A program made the position numbers and the translations under genes. From positions 1 to 64,000 of the forward strand of contig JACPDY010000048.1 in the NCBI GenBank assembly GCA_016183775.1: a DNA stretch of 64,000 bases, read 5' to 3'. This DNA is from Bacteroidota bacterium (GTDB lineage Bacteria; Bacteroidota; Bacteroidia; JABDFU01). Under the pieces are notes generated by a model. It did not search any database. It saw only the letters and a list, made by a program, of their open reading frames with translations, and was not told where the DNA came from. Below are positions 1-8,740 of the stretch, one piece after another; within the stretch, counting starts at the first letter, position 1; the number at the start of each line of letters is the position of its first letter.

Positions 1-41
1 ACAATTTTCCATTGGGCATCGGTAAGGCTTGTTTCATACAT
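1..41 (-). mobile_element. 5' end of an IS5-like transposase gene, cut by the window edge
   Basis: Read on the minus strand from an ATG at 41, the first 13 codons give MYETSLTDAQWKI. This matches the usual N-terminus of IS5-family (DDE) transposases, which begin with LTDxQW followed by I. The rest lies outside the window. The other insertion sequence end should fall between 42 and about 118, before the next gene, but no terminal inverted repeat can be fixed from one end alone. Family assignment rests on a short motif only. Confidence 0.6.
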
Positions 42-165
42 GGTACATAGGGTTTTGGTCAACACTAAGTAATTCAGTAGGAGATTTCCTTTTAGATGCC
101 CTTTATACTTTTTATCAAATGAATTTTAAACAGTTTCTAAAATTTACCTTGCTTTCCTGATTTTA

Positions 166-480
166 TTGACAGGCGTTTCACGACTGTCATTTTCCCAAAA
201 TCAAAGTCCGGAAAAATCAATTTCGGGCAATCATCATTATATTGAATACACTTTTCAACTTACCGAAGGATTAAATCATCCGGATGATGCGGAAAAGGTT
301 GATCAGATCATGCAAAGTCTGAAAGACCTGGTTGCTTCTTCAAAAACAGATTATGAATCGCATTATATTAAAGTTCAGGTTTATGATGCCCGCATTACTT
401 TTGAATCGCTTGTTTATGTTTTGGAATTAAGCGGATTTAAAGCCTCGGCATTGATCAGTACTAAGAACGAAGAAAATTAA
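166..480 (+). CDS. Small secreted protein with an apparently frameshifted signal peptide
   Basis: The open frame begins with a TTG at 166 and gives about 104 residues. A mature part after SFSQ has alternating predicted strands and helices. The length and pattern loosely recall a ferredoxin-like (HMA-type) fold, but no metal-binding Cys pair is present, so function is unknown. The TTG start leaves only the second half of a signal peptide (LTGVSRLSFSQ). A good ATG lies upstream at 119 in another frame and encodes MNFKQFLKFTLLS before a TGA. Joining the two frames would give a normal signal peptide, so the gene probably carries a one-base indel near 150-157, or the assembly is wrong there. It lies 42 bp upstream of the giant gene at 523 and could be co-transcribed. 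Confidence 0.55.
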   Translation: MTGVSRLSFSQNQSPEKSISGNHHYIEYTFQLTEGLNHPDDAEKVDQIMQSLKDLVASSKTDYESHYIKVQVYDARITFESLVYVLELSGFKASALISTKNEEN

Positions 481-522
481 TTATATAGTTTGCCCTTCAA
501 ACAACGAATTAATTTTTAGTCA

Positions 523-3500
523 ATGAAAAAATCAGTCCTTATTATATTATCGGTATTTGGATCTTCATTGGCTGTGTTTGCCCAGGGAGGAAACACCTGC
601 GCTGCAGCACAGGCTGCTCCTATTACAATTGGAACAAGTTATTCGGCGCAAACAACCTGCGGCAAAGTAAACGATTATACCGGAACAGGAAGCACTTGCC
701 TGAGTACCCTGTATTATGGCTCGGAGGATTGGTTTTATTATTTCTGTGCTCCCACCAGCGGATGCATTACCCTTTCATTAAGCAATCTTACTTCAGGCGT
801 TTCCGGGAAACCGGCATACATTTCATTCTCCGTATTTGATGGCTGTCCCGGAACCGGAAGCTGCGTGAATGGCTCTTATCAATACCTGGCGGCCAATACC
901 ACTCTTGCATCAGGGCCTTCTATTCAGGTAAATGCAACTGCGGGAAAGTGTTATTATATTGTAGTCGATGCATATTCCTATACGAGCTATGCAGGGTGTT
1001 TTAATTTTACATTGAAGTCTTCAATTGTCCCTCCGTTAACTCAAACACCTGGCGGGAATACCTGTTCGGATGCTCAGGCAAATCCTATTACCATTGGAAA
1101 TACCTATACCAATCAAACTACTTGTTGTGGAGGCAATGACTACACCGGAACGAGCAGCACCTGCATGGGTGGTACAGGCACTTACAACAGTGCGAGCGAC
1201 TGGTATTATTATTTTTGCGCCACTCAAACAGGCTGCGTAACTTTTTCTATGCCCAATACATCTTCCGGTGTTTCAGGAATCCCAGTTTATGCCTCCCTCT
1301 CAGCCTATGATGGTTGCCCCGGTTCTTCATCGTGCCTGGCGGGAAACTATACATACGTTGGAGCGGGTACTACTGTCGCTGGCCCTTCAATAAATTTCAT
1401 GGTTACCGCGGGCAAGTGTTATTATATTGTAGTTGACGGGTACAGCATCGGGGGGACATACGCTAATTGCGCCAAATATTCACTTACCTCTACTTTCCAG
1501 CTTCCCGTTTCTCAAACTCCCGGCGGAGCTACATGTACAGCAGCTATTGCCAACCCTTTAACTATCGGAAGTACTTATAATAACCAAACTACGTGTTGCA
1601 CAGGCAACAATTACCAGGGAACGAATTCCTGTCTCAGTACAACTTATCTTTCCGCTAACGATTGGATGTATTATGTTTGCGCCACTCAATCAGGATATTT
1701 ACAGGTTAACCTGAGTAACATCACATCTTCTGTAGCCGCATACCCAAGCATTTCGGTTTTTAACGCATGTCCGGGTACTGCAGGGGCATGCGTGAGCACC
1801 AACTATGTTTACATTAGTGCTGGTGTTGCCGGCACACAAACCCTTCTGATCAATGCAGTTGCGGGTCAATGTTACTTTATTTTAGTGGACGGATATGGTG
1901 ATCCTTATGCCAATTGTGTCAAGTATTCTATCTCTACTTCATTTTCCGCCATACCCAAAAACCCAACTTGCAACAATATGGATTTTGAAACAGGAAATCT
2001 GACCGGCTGGTTTGGCAATACGGGTACCGCCACAATGGGAGCTGTGGGCGCACCGACGCCTATGTATACTTTGACGGCTATTGGCATTGTTGCGGGAAGA
2101 CAAACAATAGTGGGTCCTGCAGGAACCGACCCTTGCGGCGGATTTCCGGTAGTCGGTGCCGGCAGCCGCTCTCTAAAACTGGGGAATAACTCTACCGGAG
2201 CGCAGGGAGAACAGGTCAGTCAGACTTTTTTGGTTTCAGCCGCCAATGCCAGTTTTACATACCGGTATGCAGTTGTACTGGAAGACCCGGGACACACAAG
2301 TAACCAGCAGCCATTCTTTATGGCATTGATGACAGATCAGACTGGAAAAAAGATTCCCTGTTCTGAATTTATAGTATCTGCAGCGGCTTCTCTTCCGGGC
2401 TTTTTTAATTCGACATCATGTCCTTCCGTCAGGTATAAACCCTGGAGTACGGTTAACGTTGACCTGACCTCATATATTGGAACTTATGTAACTATTCAAT
2501 TCACAACCGGCGACTGCTCTGCAAGCGGCCATTATGGATACGCCTACGTTGATGCCCAGTGCGGAACGTCCATACTTGCTTCCAATAACGATACCATTTG
2601 CCCAGGTCAGTGTACTCCTTTGCAGGCTCCTGTTGGTTATGCATCTTATCAGTGGCAGCCCGGAAATCTGAGTACCGCAACGATAAATGCCTGCCCTACT
2701 ACCACCACCGTTTATACATTAACCCTTACCGGGTTTAATGGCTGTAAGACCACCAATTATGACACTATTTGGGTTTCACCAAATCCTGTCGCCGATTTTA
2801 CTTTTACCACACCCGGTTGTAACAAACCCATCAGTTTTACAAATACTTCTACGATCACTTCACCATCGACAATAACAAATTATTCCTGGACGTTCCAGGG
2901 GGGAACACCCGGCAGTTCTACCACTCAGAATCCAACCAATATAACCTGGAGTGCTCCCGGCACTTATAGTGTTACGCTTACTGTAAGTACTGCTGCAGGC
3001 TGTACATCATCTGTAACCAAGCAGGTGGTCATACCCGCCTGTACAATAGCTGTATCAATTTTGGGAGACTCAGTTTGTGCAGGAAATTGCCACTCGCTGA
3101 ATGCTACTGCATCATTGGGCGTTCCTCCTTATACATATGCATGGAGTCCAAATATTGGCAACGGTCCCGGCCCGCACCAGGTTTGTCCTACTGCTACTAC
3201 AATATATACTGTAACCCTTACTGATTCACAAGGCACTGCAAATACAGATGTCGCAACAGTGGCTATTTATCCTTCCGTGAATGTGACCGTTACCGCAAAT
3301 AACATTACCTGTAACGGAAAATCTGATGGCAGCATTACTGCCAACCCTTCAACCGGCGCCTCACCCTATACTTACGACTGGAGTGCCCCGGCATCCTCAC
3401 AAACCACACAAACTATAACAACCCTTGCTCCCGGTGATTATACAGTTACTGTAACCGACAAAAACGGCTGTTCGTCAACTTCTTCGGCAACTATAACAGA

Positions 3501-6500
3501 ACCTACAGCGCTAACTACAACTATTACTCCGCCGGTATTAAATAATTGCAATGGAGGTACTACCTCGGCAACAATTACTGCAACGGGTGGAATAACACCT
3601 TATACATATACCTGGTCCGACCCCGGAGCACAAACTACCGCAACAGCATCCGGATTGGCCACGGGTATTACTTATACAGCAACAGTTACAGACAACAACG
3701 GATGCATCAACACTTCATCGGTAACCGTAACAGGCAGTGGGACACCACCAACCGTGACTGCGGTGAGCAGCGGTGATCTTACCTGTATAATAACCAGTGT
3801 GACATTAACCGGCACCAGCGCCGGAAACACTATGGTTTGGAATGGAGGTTTGCTGACTAATGCCGCCGACCCTGCCATTGTTTCATCTGCCGGAACCTAT
3901 ACTGTTACAGCAACTGATGGGACCACGGGCTGTACCGCAACACAAACCGTTACCGTAACATCAAATACAACAGTTCCTGACATCAGCATTGCAACGCCGG
4001 CACAACTTACCTGTACCGTTACAAGCACAACCCTGACCGGCAGTTCAACCTCCCTGGGTACTACTTTCCAATGGACAGGAGGACCCGCAACAGCTACTTA
4101 TACCGTTTCTGTGGCGGCCATTTATACTTTAACTATTACTGATCCATCGAACGGATGTACAGCAACACAAACCGTTACTGTAACAACTGATACAATTATT
4201 CCTGATATCAGTATTGCAGCACCCGATCAACTTACCTGCATAAATACCAGTGTAACATTAACAGGCACTTCCGTTACTGCAGGAGTAAACTATCAATGGA
4301 CAGCAGGTCCGGCAACGGCAAGCAACACTGTTTCTGCTGCAGGCATTTATACTTTAACTGTTGTTGATCCGGCAAACGGGTGCACGGCAACACAAACGGC
4401 TACAGTAGCAGCTAATACTGTAGTTCCTGATGTAAGTATCACCACACCACCGGAACTTACCTGCACAGATACCATCGCAATTTTAACAGGTAATTCAATA
4501 ACTCCCGGAGTTACTTTCCAATGGACAAATGGACCCGCGAATGATAGCAACACTGTATCGATAACAGGTGTTTATACTTTAACAGTTACTGATACGACCA
4601 ACGGTTGTATAGCTACGCAAACCATTACGGTGACATCAAACACGACAGTTCCAGACATCAGCATTGCAACTCCGGCGCAACTCACCTGTACTGTTACCAG
4701 TGTAATTCTGACAGGCAGCTCAATGACCACGGGTGCTGCTTTCCAGTGGACAGGAGGACCTGCAACGACAGCTTATTCCGTTTCTGCGGCAGGTATTTAT
4801 ACATTAACAGTAACCGATACTACTAACGGCTGCACAGCTACCCAAACTGTAACAGTTGTATCAAGTCCGGGCGTTCCCGATATCAGTGTGACACCTTCGC
4901 AGATCACCTGCTTTAACCCCAGCGTAACTTTAACCGGTAGTTCAACAACATCCGGTGTAACTTTCCAATGGACAGGAGGACCTGCTACAGCTACTTATAC
5001 CGTTTCTGTGGCGGCCATTTACACTTTAACTGTTACTGATCCTTCTAACGGATGTACCGCCTCACAAACCGTTACCGTAACAGCTGACACTCTTCTACCC
5101 GACATAAGTGTTTCAACACCTGCTCAGCTGACCTGTATCGTTACGAGCGTAACATTAACAGGAAATTCAACTACTGCGGGTGCAACGTACCAGTGGACAA
5201 ACGGACCAACTACAGCAAGTTATTCTGTATCGGCAGCCGCTATTTATACGCTGACTGTTACCAATCCGGCTAACGGATGTATATCAACACAAACAGTTAC
5301 TGTCACTTCCAGTCCGGGCGTGCCGGATATCAGTATTGCGCCGCCATTACCGCTTACCTGCACCAATACAAGTGTGACTTTAAAAGGCAGCTCAACAGCT
5401 TCTGGTGTTACTTTTCAATGGACAGGAGGACCTGCATCAGATAGCAATGTGGTATCAACAGTCGGCATTTATACTATAACTGTTACTGATCCGGCCAACG
5501 GGTGTACAGCATCGCAAACTGTAACTGTAGTAAGCAATACCACTCCGCCGGTTGTTACTGCTACAGCAAGTGGTAATTTAACCTGTATTGTAACAAGTGT
5601 GGCATTGACCGGCACGAGTCCTGGCAATATTATGGTTTGGAATGGAGGAGCTTTAACCAACGCTGCTGACCCTGCTGCTGTTTCAGCTGCGGGAACTTAT
5701 ACTATTACGGCGACTGACACAACAAATGGCTGTACCGCAACACAAACAGTAACTATAACGGCAAACCCGGGTGTTCCCGATATCAGCATAGCATCTCCCC
5801 CACCTCTTACCTGCACCAATAGAAGTGTAATATTAACAGGCAGCTCAGCCACAACCGGCGCTACTTTCCAATGGACAGGCGGGCCATCAACGGATATCAA
5901 TACAGTCTCAGTGGCCGATATTTATACCTTAGTGATTACCGATCCGGCTAACGGATGTACGGCTCAACAGACCGTAACGGTAACGATCGACACCATACCG
6001 CCAACAGTAACTGCAACGAGCAGCGGCAGTCTTACGTGCCGTACAACAAGTGTTGTTTTGACAGGTACAGCAGCAGGAAGTTCAATAGTATGGAATGGCG
6101 GCGCATTAACTAATACGGCAGATCCCGCCACTGTTACAGCTCCGGGAACTTATACTGCTACGGCTACCGATCTGGCAAATGGCTGCACTTCAACACAAAC
6201 AATTACAGTGGTGCAGATTGACGGCATTACTCTATCCTCTGAAAGCACCAAAACAGTATGTGGCGGCGCGACGGGTACGATTACCGCACATGTGGCCGGG
6301 GGTACACCTTCCTTTACTTACGAATGGGATCATACAACAGGCAGACAAACGGATTCCGTAGCGGTGAATCTTATTGCCGGCACTTATACCGTAACCGCTA
6401 CAGATGCCAATGGTTGTACTGCAATCGCAACTGATACTGTAAAAAATGCGCCACCCCCTGTTATAACTATTGTGCCTGCACAGCAAACAATAATGGATGG

Positions 6501-6978
6501 TCACAGTATAGCTATAACTGTAACAGGAGCTTCAACATATACATGGCTTCCGGCTTCAGGATTGTCTTGTACCAATTGTTCAAACCCAACAGCGAGTCCA
6601 GCGACAACTACAACCTATACAGTTGTTGCTGCCGATGACAACGGGTGTACTGTAACTGCCCTGTTAACAATCACAGTAAAACAAGCTTGCATTGATGACG
6701 AATCGGCTGTATATGTTGCCAATATATTCTCTCCCAATAATGATGGAAAGAATGATATACTCTTTATTGAAGGCAACGGCCTGAGTCAGATCTATTGGGC
6801 GATATACGACCGATGGGGTAACCTGTTGTTTGAAGCCTTCGACCAGGTTCATGGCTGGGATGGAACATATAAAGGCACAGAAATGGAACGCGGCACTTAT
6901 GTATATTACCTGAGGGCAACTTGCATTAAAACAAATGCTGAAGTGAAATTAAAGGGTAATGTTACAGTTGTAAGGTAA
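523..6978 (+). CDS. Giant secreted Ig-like repeat protein with T9SS type B (CHU_C) C-terminal domain
   Basis: A 2151-residue probable surface adhesin. Residues 1-20 are a signal peptide ending AVFAQ. Three Cys-rich repeats of about 150 residues (about 21-476) resemble pre-peptidase C-terminal (PPC) domains, with DWxYYxC and GxCYYIVVD motifs. A jelly-roll-like region follows (about 480-690), then a PKD domain (about 756-840) and two SprB-type repeats (about 920-1075). Next come eleven Ig-like repeats (about 1076-1896), another SprB repeat and a last Ig-like module. The final 90 residues contain FSPNNDGKND, YDRWGNLLFE and WDGTYKG, the hallmarks of the gliding-motility-associated C-terminal domain (TIGR04131, CHU_C), a type B T9SS signal. 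Proteins with this domain are secreted by T9SS and held at the cell surface. It converges with the helical-protein gene at 7026, 47 bp away. Domain calls are by eye; the binding target is unknown. Confidence 0.9.
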   Translation: MKKSVLIILSVFGSSLAVFAQGGNTCAAAQAAPITIGTSYSAQTTCGKVNDYTGTGSTCLSTLYYGSEDWFYYFCAPTSGCITLSLSNLTSGVSGKPAYISFSVFDGCPGTGSCVNGSYQYLAANTTLASGPSIQVNATAGKCYYIVVDAYSYTSYAGCFNFTLKSSIVPPLTQTPGGNTCSDAQANPITIGNTYTNQTTCCGGNDYTGTSSTCMGGTGTYNSASDWYYYFCATQTGCVTFSMPNTSSGVSGIPVYASLSAYDGCPGSSSCLAGNYTYVGAGTTVAGPSINFMVTAGKCYYIVVDGYSIGGTYANCAKYSLTSTFQLPVSQTPGGATCTAAIANPLTIGSTYNNQTTCCTGNNYQGTNSCLSTTYLSANDWMYYVCATQSGYLQVNLSNITSSVAAYPSISVFNACPGTAGACVSTNYVYISAGVAGTQTLLINAVAGQCYFILVDGYGDPYANCVKYSISTSFSAIPKNPTCNNMDFETGNLTGWFGNTGTATMGAVGAPTPMYTLTAIGIVAGRQTIVGPAGTDPCGGFPVVGAGSRSLKLGNNSTGAQGEQVSQTFLVSAANASFTYRYAVVLEDPGHTSNQQPFFMALMTDQTGKKIPCSEFIVSAAASLPGFFNSTSCPSVRYKPWSTVNVDLTSYIGTYVTIQFTTGDCSASGHYGYAYVDAQCGTSILASNNDTICPGQCTPLQAPVGYASYQWQPGNLSTATINACPTTTTVYTLTLTGFNGCKTTNYDTIWVSPNPVADFTFTTPGCNKPISFTNTSTITSPSTITNYSWTFQGGTPGSSTTQNPTNITWSAPGTYSVTLTVSTAAGCTSSVTKQVVIPACTIAVSILGDSVCAGNCHSLNATASLGVPPYTYAWSPNIGNGPGPHQVCPTATTIYTVTLTDSQGTANTDVATVAIYPSVNVTVTANNITCNGKSDGSITANPSTGASPYTYDWSAPASSQTTQTITTLAPGDYTVTVTDKNGCSSTSSATITEPTALTTTITPPVLNNCNGGTTSATITATGGITPYTYTWSDPGAQTTATASGLATGITYTATVTDNNGCINTSSVTVTGSGTPPTVTAVSSGDLTCIITSVTLTGTSAGNTMVWNGGLLTNAADPAIVSSAGTYTVTATDGTTGCTATQTVTVTSNTTVPDISIATPAQLTCTVTSTTLTGSSTSLGTTFQWTGGPATATYTVSVAAIYTLTITDPSNGCTATQTVTVTTDTIIPDISIAAPDQLTCINTSVTLTGTSVTAGVNYQWTAGPATASNTVSAAGIYTLTVVDPANGCTATQTATVAANTVVPDVSITTPPELTCTDTIAILTGNSITPGVTFQWTNGPANDSNTVSITGVYTLTVTDTTNGCIATQTITVTSNTTVPDISIATPAQLTCTVTSVILTGSSMTTGAAFQWTGGPATTAYSVSAAGIYTLTVTDTTNGCTATQTVTVVSSPGVPDISVTPSQITCFNPSVTLTGSSTTSGVTFQWTGGPATATYTVSVAAIYTLTVTDPSNGCTASQTVTVTADTLLPDISVSTPAQLTCIVTSVTLTGNSTTAGATYQWTNGPTTASYSVSAAAIYTLTVTNPANGCISTQTVTVTSSPGVPDISIAPPLPLTCTNTSVTLKGSSTASGVTFQWTGGPASDSNVVSTVGIYTITVTDPANGCTASQTVTVVSNTTPPVVTATASGNLTCIVTSVALTGTSPGNIMVWNGGALTNAADPAAVSAAGTYTITATDTTNGCTATQTVTITANPGVPDISIASPPPLTCTNRSVILTGSSATTGATFQWTGGPSTDINTVSVADIYTLVITDPANGCTAQQTVTVTIDTIPPTVTATSSGSLTCRTTSVVLTGTAAGSSIVWNGGALTNTADPATVTAPGTYTATATDLANGCTSTQTITVVQIDGITLSSESTKTVCGGATGTITAHVAGGTPSFTYEWDHTTGRQTDSVAVNLIAGTYTVTATDANGCTAIATDTVKNAPPPVITIVPAQQTIMDGHSIAITVTGASTYTWLPASGLSCTNCSNPTASPATTTTYTVVAADDNGCTVTALLTITVKQACIDDESAVYVANIFSPNNDGKNDILFIEGNGLSQIYWAIYDRWGNLLFEAFDQVHGWDGTYKGTEMERGTYVYYLRATCIKTNAEVKLKGNVTVVR
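583..1950 (+). repeat. Three coding repeats of about 460 bp (PPC-like modules)
   Basis: Three consecutive modules begin near 583, 1050 and 1519 with GGNTC or GGATC. Each shares a TTC Cys motif, a DWxYY motif and a GxCYxxxVDxY motif. They are diverged at DNA level and look like ancient internal duplication. Confidence 0.75.
3748..6213 (+). repeat. Eleven tandem Ig-like coding repeats of about 225 bp
   Basis: Each unit carries a conserved LTC, then LTG, a QWTxGPA or VWNGGALTN motif, an IYTLTVTDxxNGC or TYTxTATD motif and TATQTVTV. Units 2-8 and 10 are of the PDIS/QWTGGP type. Units 1, 9 and 11 are of the VTATSSG/VWNGGALTNAADPA type. The two subtypes suggest duplication of blocks as well as of single units. 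Confidence 0.85.
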
Positions 6979-7025
6979 GTGCGGCAAGGCAATATTCTTT
7001 ATCAGAACTCCCGTTATATTCCACT

Positions 7026-8564
7026 CTATTTGCTCTTCTCTTTTTTCACTTTCTCTTTTATCACCTCTGCGAGCAACCGGTTTTGGATCTTACTTTTGAG
7101 CCATGAAATGAAATCGAGGTACTGAAGCTTGTTCTTTTCGGAAGGGATATTTCTAATTACCAATAATTTTTCCAAACACTCCGAGAATAACTGAACAGTA
7201 TCTTTTCGGGAAGCAGTTGCTGAATAGTTATTACGAAACAGCTCTAATATTATCGTTTCCATTTCCCCCAACATATTTTCCTTTTCAAAAGTTGAATATG
7301 CAGATACGGCAAGCTCTTCTGCATACTGTATCCTGCCTAATTCATATTGTATAATTATATTTAATAATGTTGTAGAGTTATAAATATCCGGACGAATTTC
7401 GTCCTTGCTCATTTGCAGGATCTTATTCACAAAAACCAAAGCGGATCTGTGAACCGCTGTAATAAAATACACAGTGGCAAAATTATAATATATGATCTGT
7501 AAACCATGTGAACTCAATTTGAAATCCGGCTGAACCATATCCTCCTGAAGCTTTTCAACCAATTGTAATGCAGTATCAAAATCAGCAGTATCAGTATAAT
7601 ACAACAGTTCATGCAAACTGAACTCGATTTTTAAAGCAATAGGAGCACCCGGGTTATCCTGCATAGTTACTTTAGCCAACCTTATTCCTTCCGCCATAGC
7701 GCTGTAATTTTTCAATAAACCGGAAATAACAATCTGCCTGGAAAGTAATGTCAGGTAATCAGAATACGAATTATAACTCAACGTGCAATTTTGGCTAACA
7801 ATATCAATTGCCCCCTGATTATGATCAAAAGCCTTTTGATAATTCATATTGTAATAGTTATAAGTGGTGTTAGCAAGGTGGTACCATAATTTTGAAGTAG
7901 TGGTGGTCGCCAGCTTATAGTCACGCAACAAAGGATTCCTAAATATTATTTTCAGTTCGGCATTGGCTTTCCCGACAGATGCTTCTCCATAAGCTATAGC
8001 CACCGCTTCGGTTTTATCACTCAGCCATTCATAACGAACTACATTTTCCATATCCTTTAAAGCTCTCAATTCCTTTGTCAGCAGTTTATTCAAATATGAA
8101 ACATGTTTTGGGGGCGAGTTTTTATACCTTGAATACACATGCTCCTTTTTATACAAATCAACAAGATCATTGTGTACTTCATACTTCAGCGCCAATTTTT
8201 GTGCTTTCACAAGCAATTTTAACCCCGCCTTATGAAGCTTCTTCCTGTACAAAAAATCCAGGTCCTTTTTCATATCGGCCAATTGCGCCTGCACACTTCC
8301 CTTACTATGATAAAGCCGCATGGACTTCAATATGAGGTTAAAAAGATAGTGTTTGTTGAAACGAAAATTTTTGGTGAATGATTCTTGTTTAAATCTCGTC
8401 AGGAATTGCTTTTCATTGTATTCCTTTTGTTTATCCATTGCATCAAACAACTTAACAAAAGAACTCTCTTTTGCTTTCATACTCATTGAGGCAAAAACTT
8501 TAAAATAGCGCTTTTCTGTCTGATTTAAAGACTTAATAAGGGCAAAAAGGTCGATATTTTGCAT
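7026..8564 (-). CDS. Helical TPR-like protein, paralogue 1 of a four-member family in this window
   Basis: A 512-residue protein with no signal peptide or membrane segment, so probably cytoplasmic. It appears almost wholly alpha-helical, with TPR-like helix pairs. The N-terminus (LFALIKSLNQTEKRYFKVF, then KLFDAMDKQKEYNE and LILKSMRLYHS) and the C-terminus (DFISWLKSKIQNR followed by a Lys-rich tail) are shared with the proteins at 18118 and 59463, and more weakly with that at 51060. I do not recognise a named family. It is divergent from the giant SBBP/SprB gene at 8741 and convergent with the adhesin at 523. The repeated pairing with secreted repeat proteins suggests a role in their expression or secretion. 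That role is inference only. Confidence 0.75.
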   Translation of the reverse strand: MQNIDLFALIKSLNQTEKRYFKVFASMSMKAKESSFVKLFDAMDKQKEYNEKQFLTRFKQESFTKNFRFNKHYLFNLILKSMRLYHSKGSVQAQLADMKKDLDFLYRKKLHKAGLKLLVKAQKLALKYEVHNDLVDLYKKEHVYSRYKNSPPKHVSYLNKLLTKELRALKDMENVVRYEWLSDKTEAVAIAYGEASVGKANAELKIIFRNPLLRDYKLATTTTSKLWYHLANTTYNYYNMNYQKAFDHNQGAIDIVSQNCTLSYNSYSDYLTLLSRQIVISGLLKNYSAMAEGIRLAKVTMQDNPGAPIALKIEFSLHELLYYTDTADFDTALQLVEKLQEDMVQPDFKLSSHGLQIIYYNFATVYFITAVHRSALVFVNKILQMSKDEIRPDIYNSTTLLNIIIQYELGRIQYAEELAVSAYSTFEKENMLGEMETIILELFRNNYSATASRKDTVQLFSECLEKLLVIRNIPSEKNKLQYLDFISWLKSKIQNRLLAEVIKEKVKKEKSK

Positions 8565-8740
8565 ATAAATTAAAACAATAAATAAGTATAAATTATATTA
8601 TTTATTTGATTATCAATATTTTATAAAATATTTATTTTATAATTATATTATATGAAATCAAATTTATTACATTTTTCTTATTGATTTAGCGTTTTTATTG
8701 AATTAATTTTAGATGTATGGTTGATGAATTACAAAGACTA
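8565..8740. promoter_or_regulatory. Very AT-rich divergent intergenic region with a perfect palindrome
   Basis: This region separates the helical-protein gene (minus) from the SBBP/SprB gene (plus) and must hold both promoters. It is extremely AT-rich. At 8615-8632 it contains the perfect 18-bp palindrome AATATTTTATAAAATATT. The analogous region at 52506-52742 also has a perfect AT palindrome. No clear TAnnTTTG box was found. Regulatory meaning is inferred from position. Confidence 0.4.
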
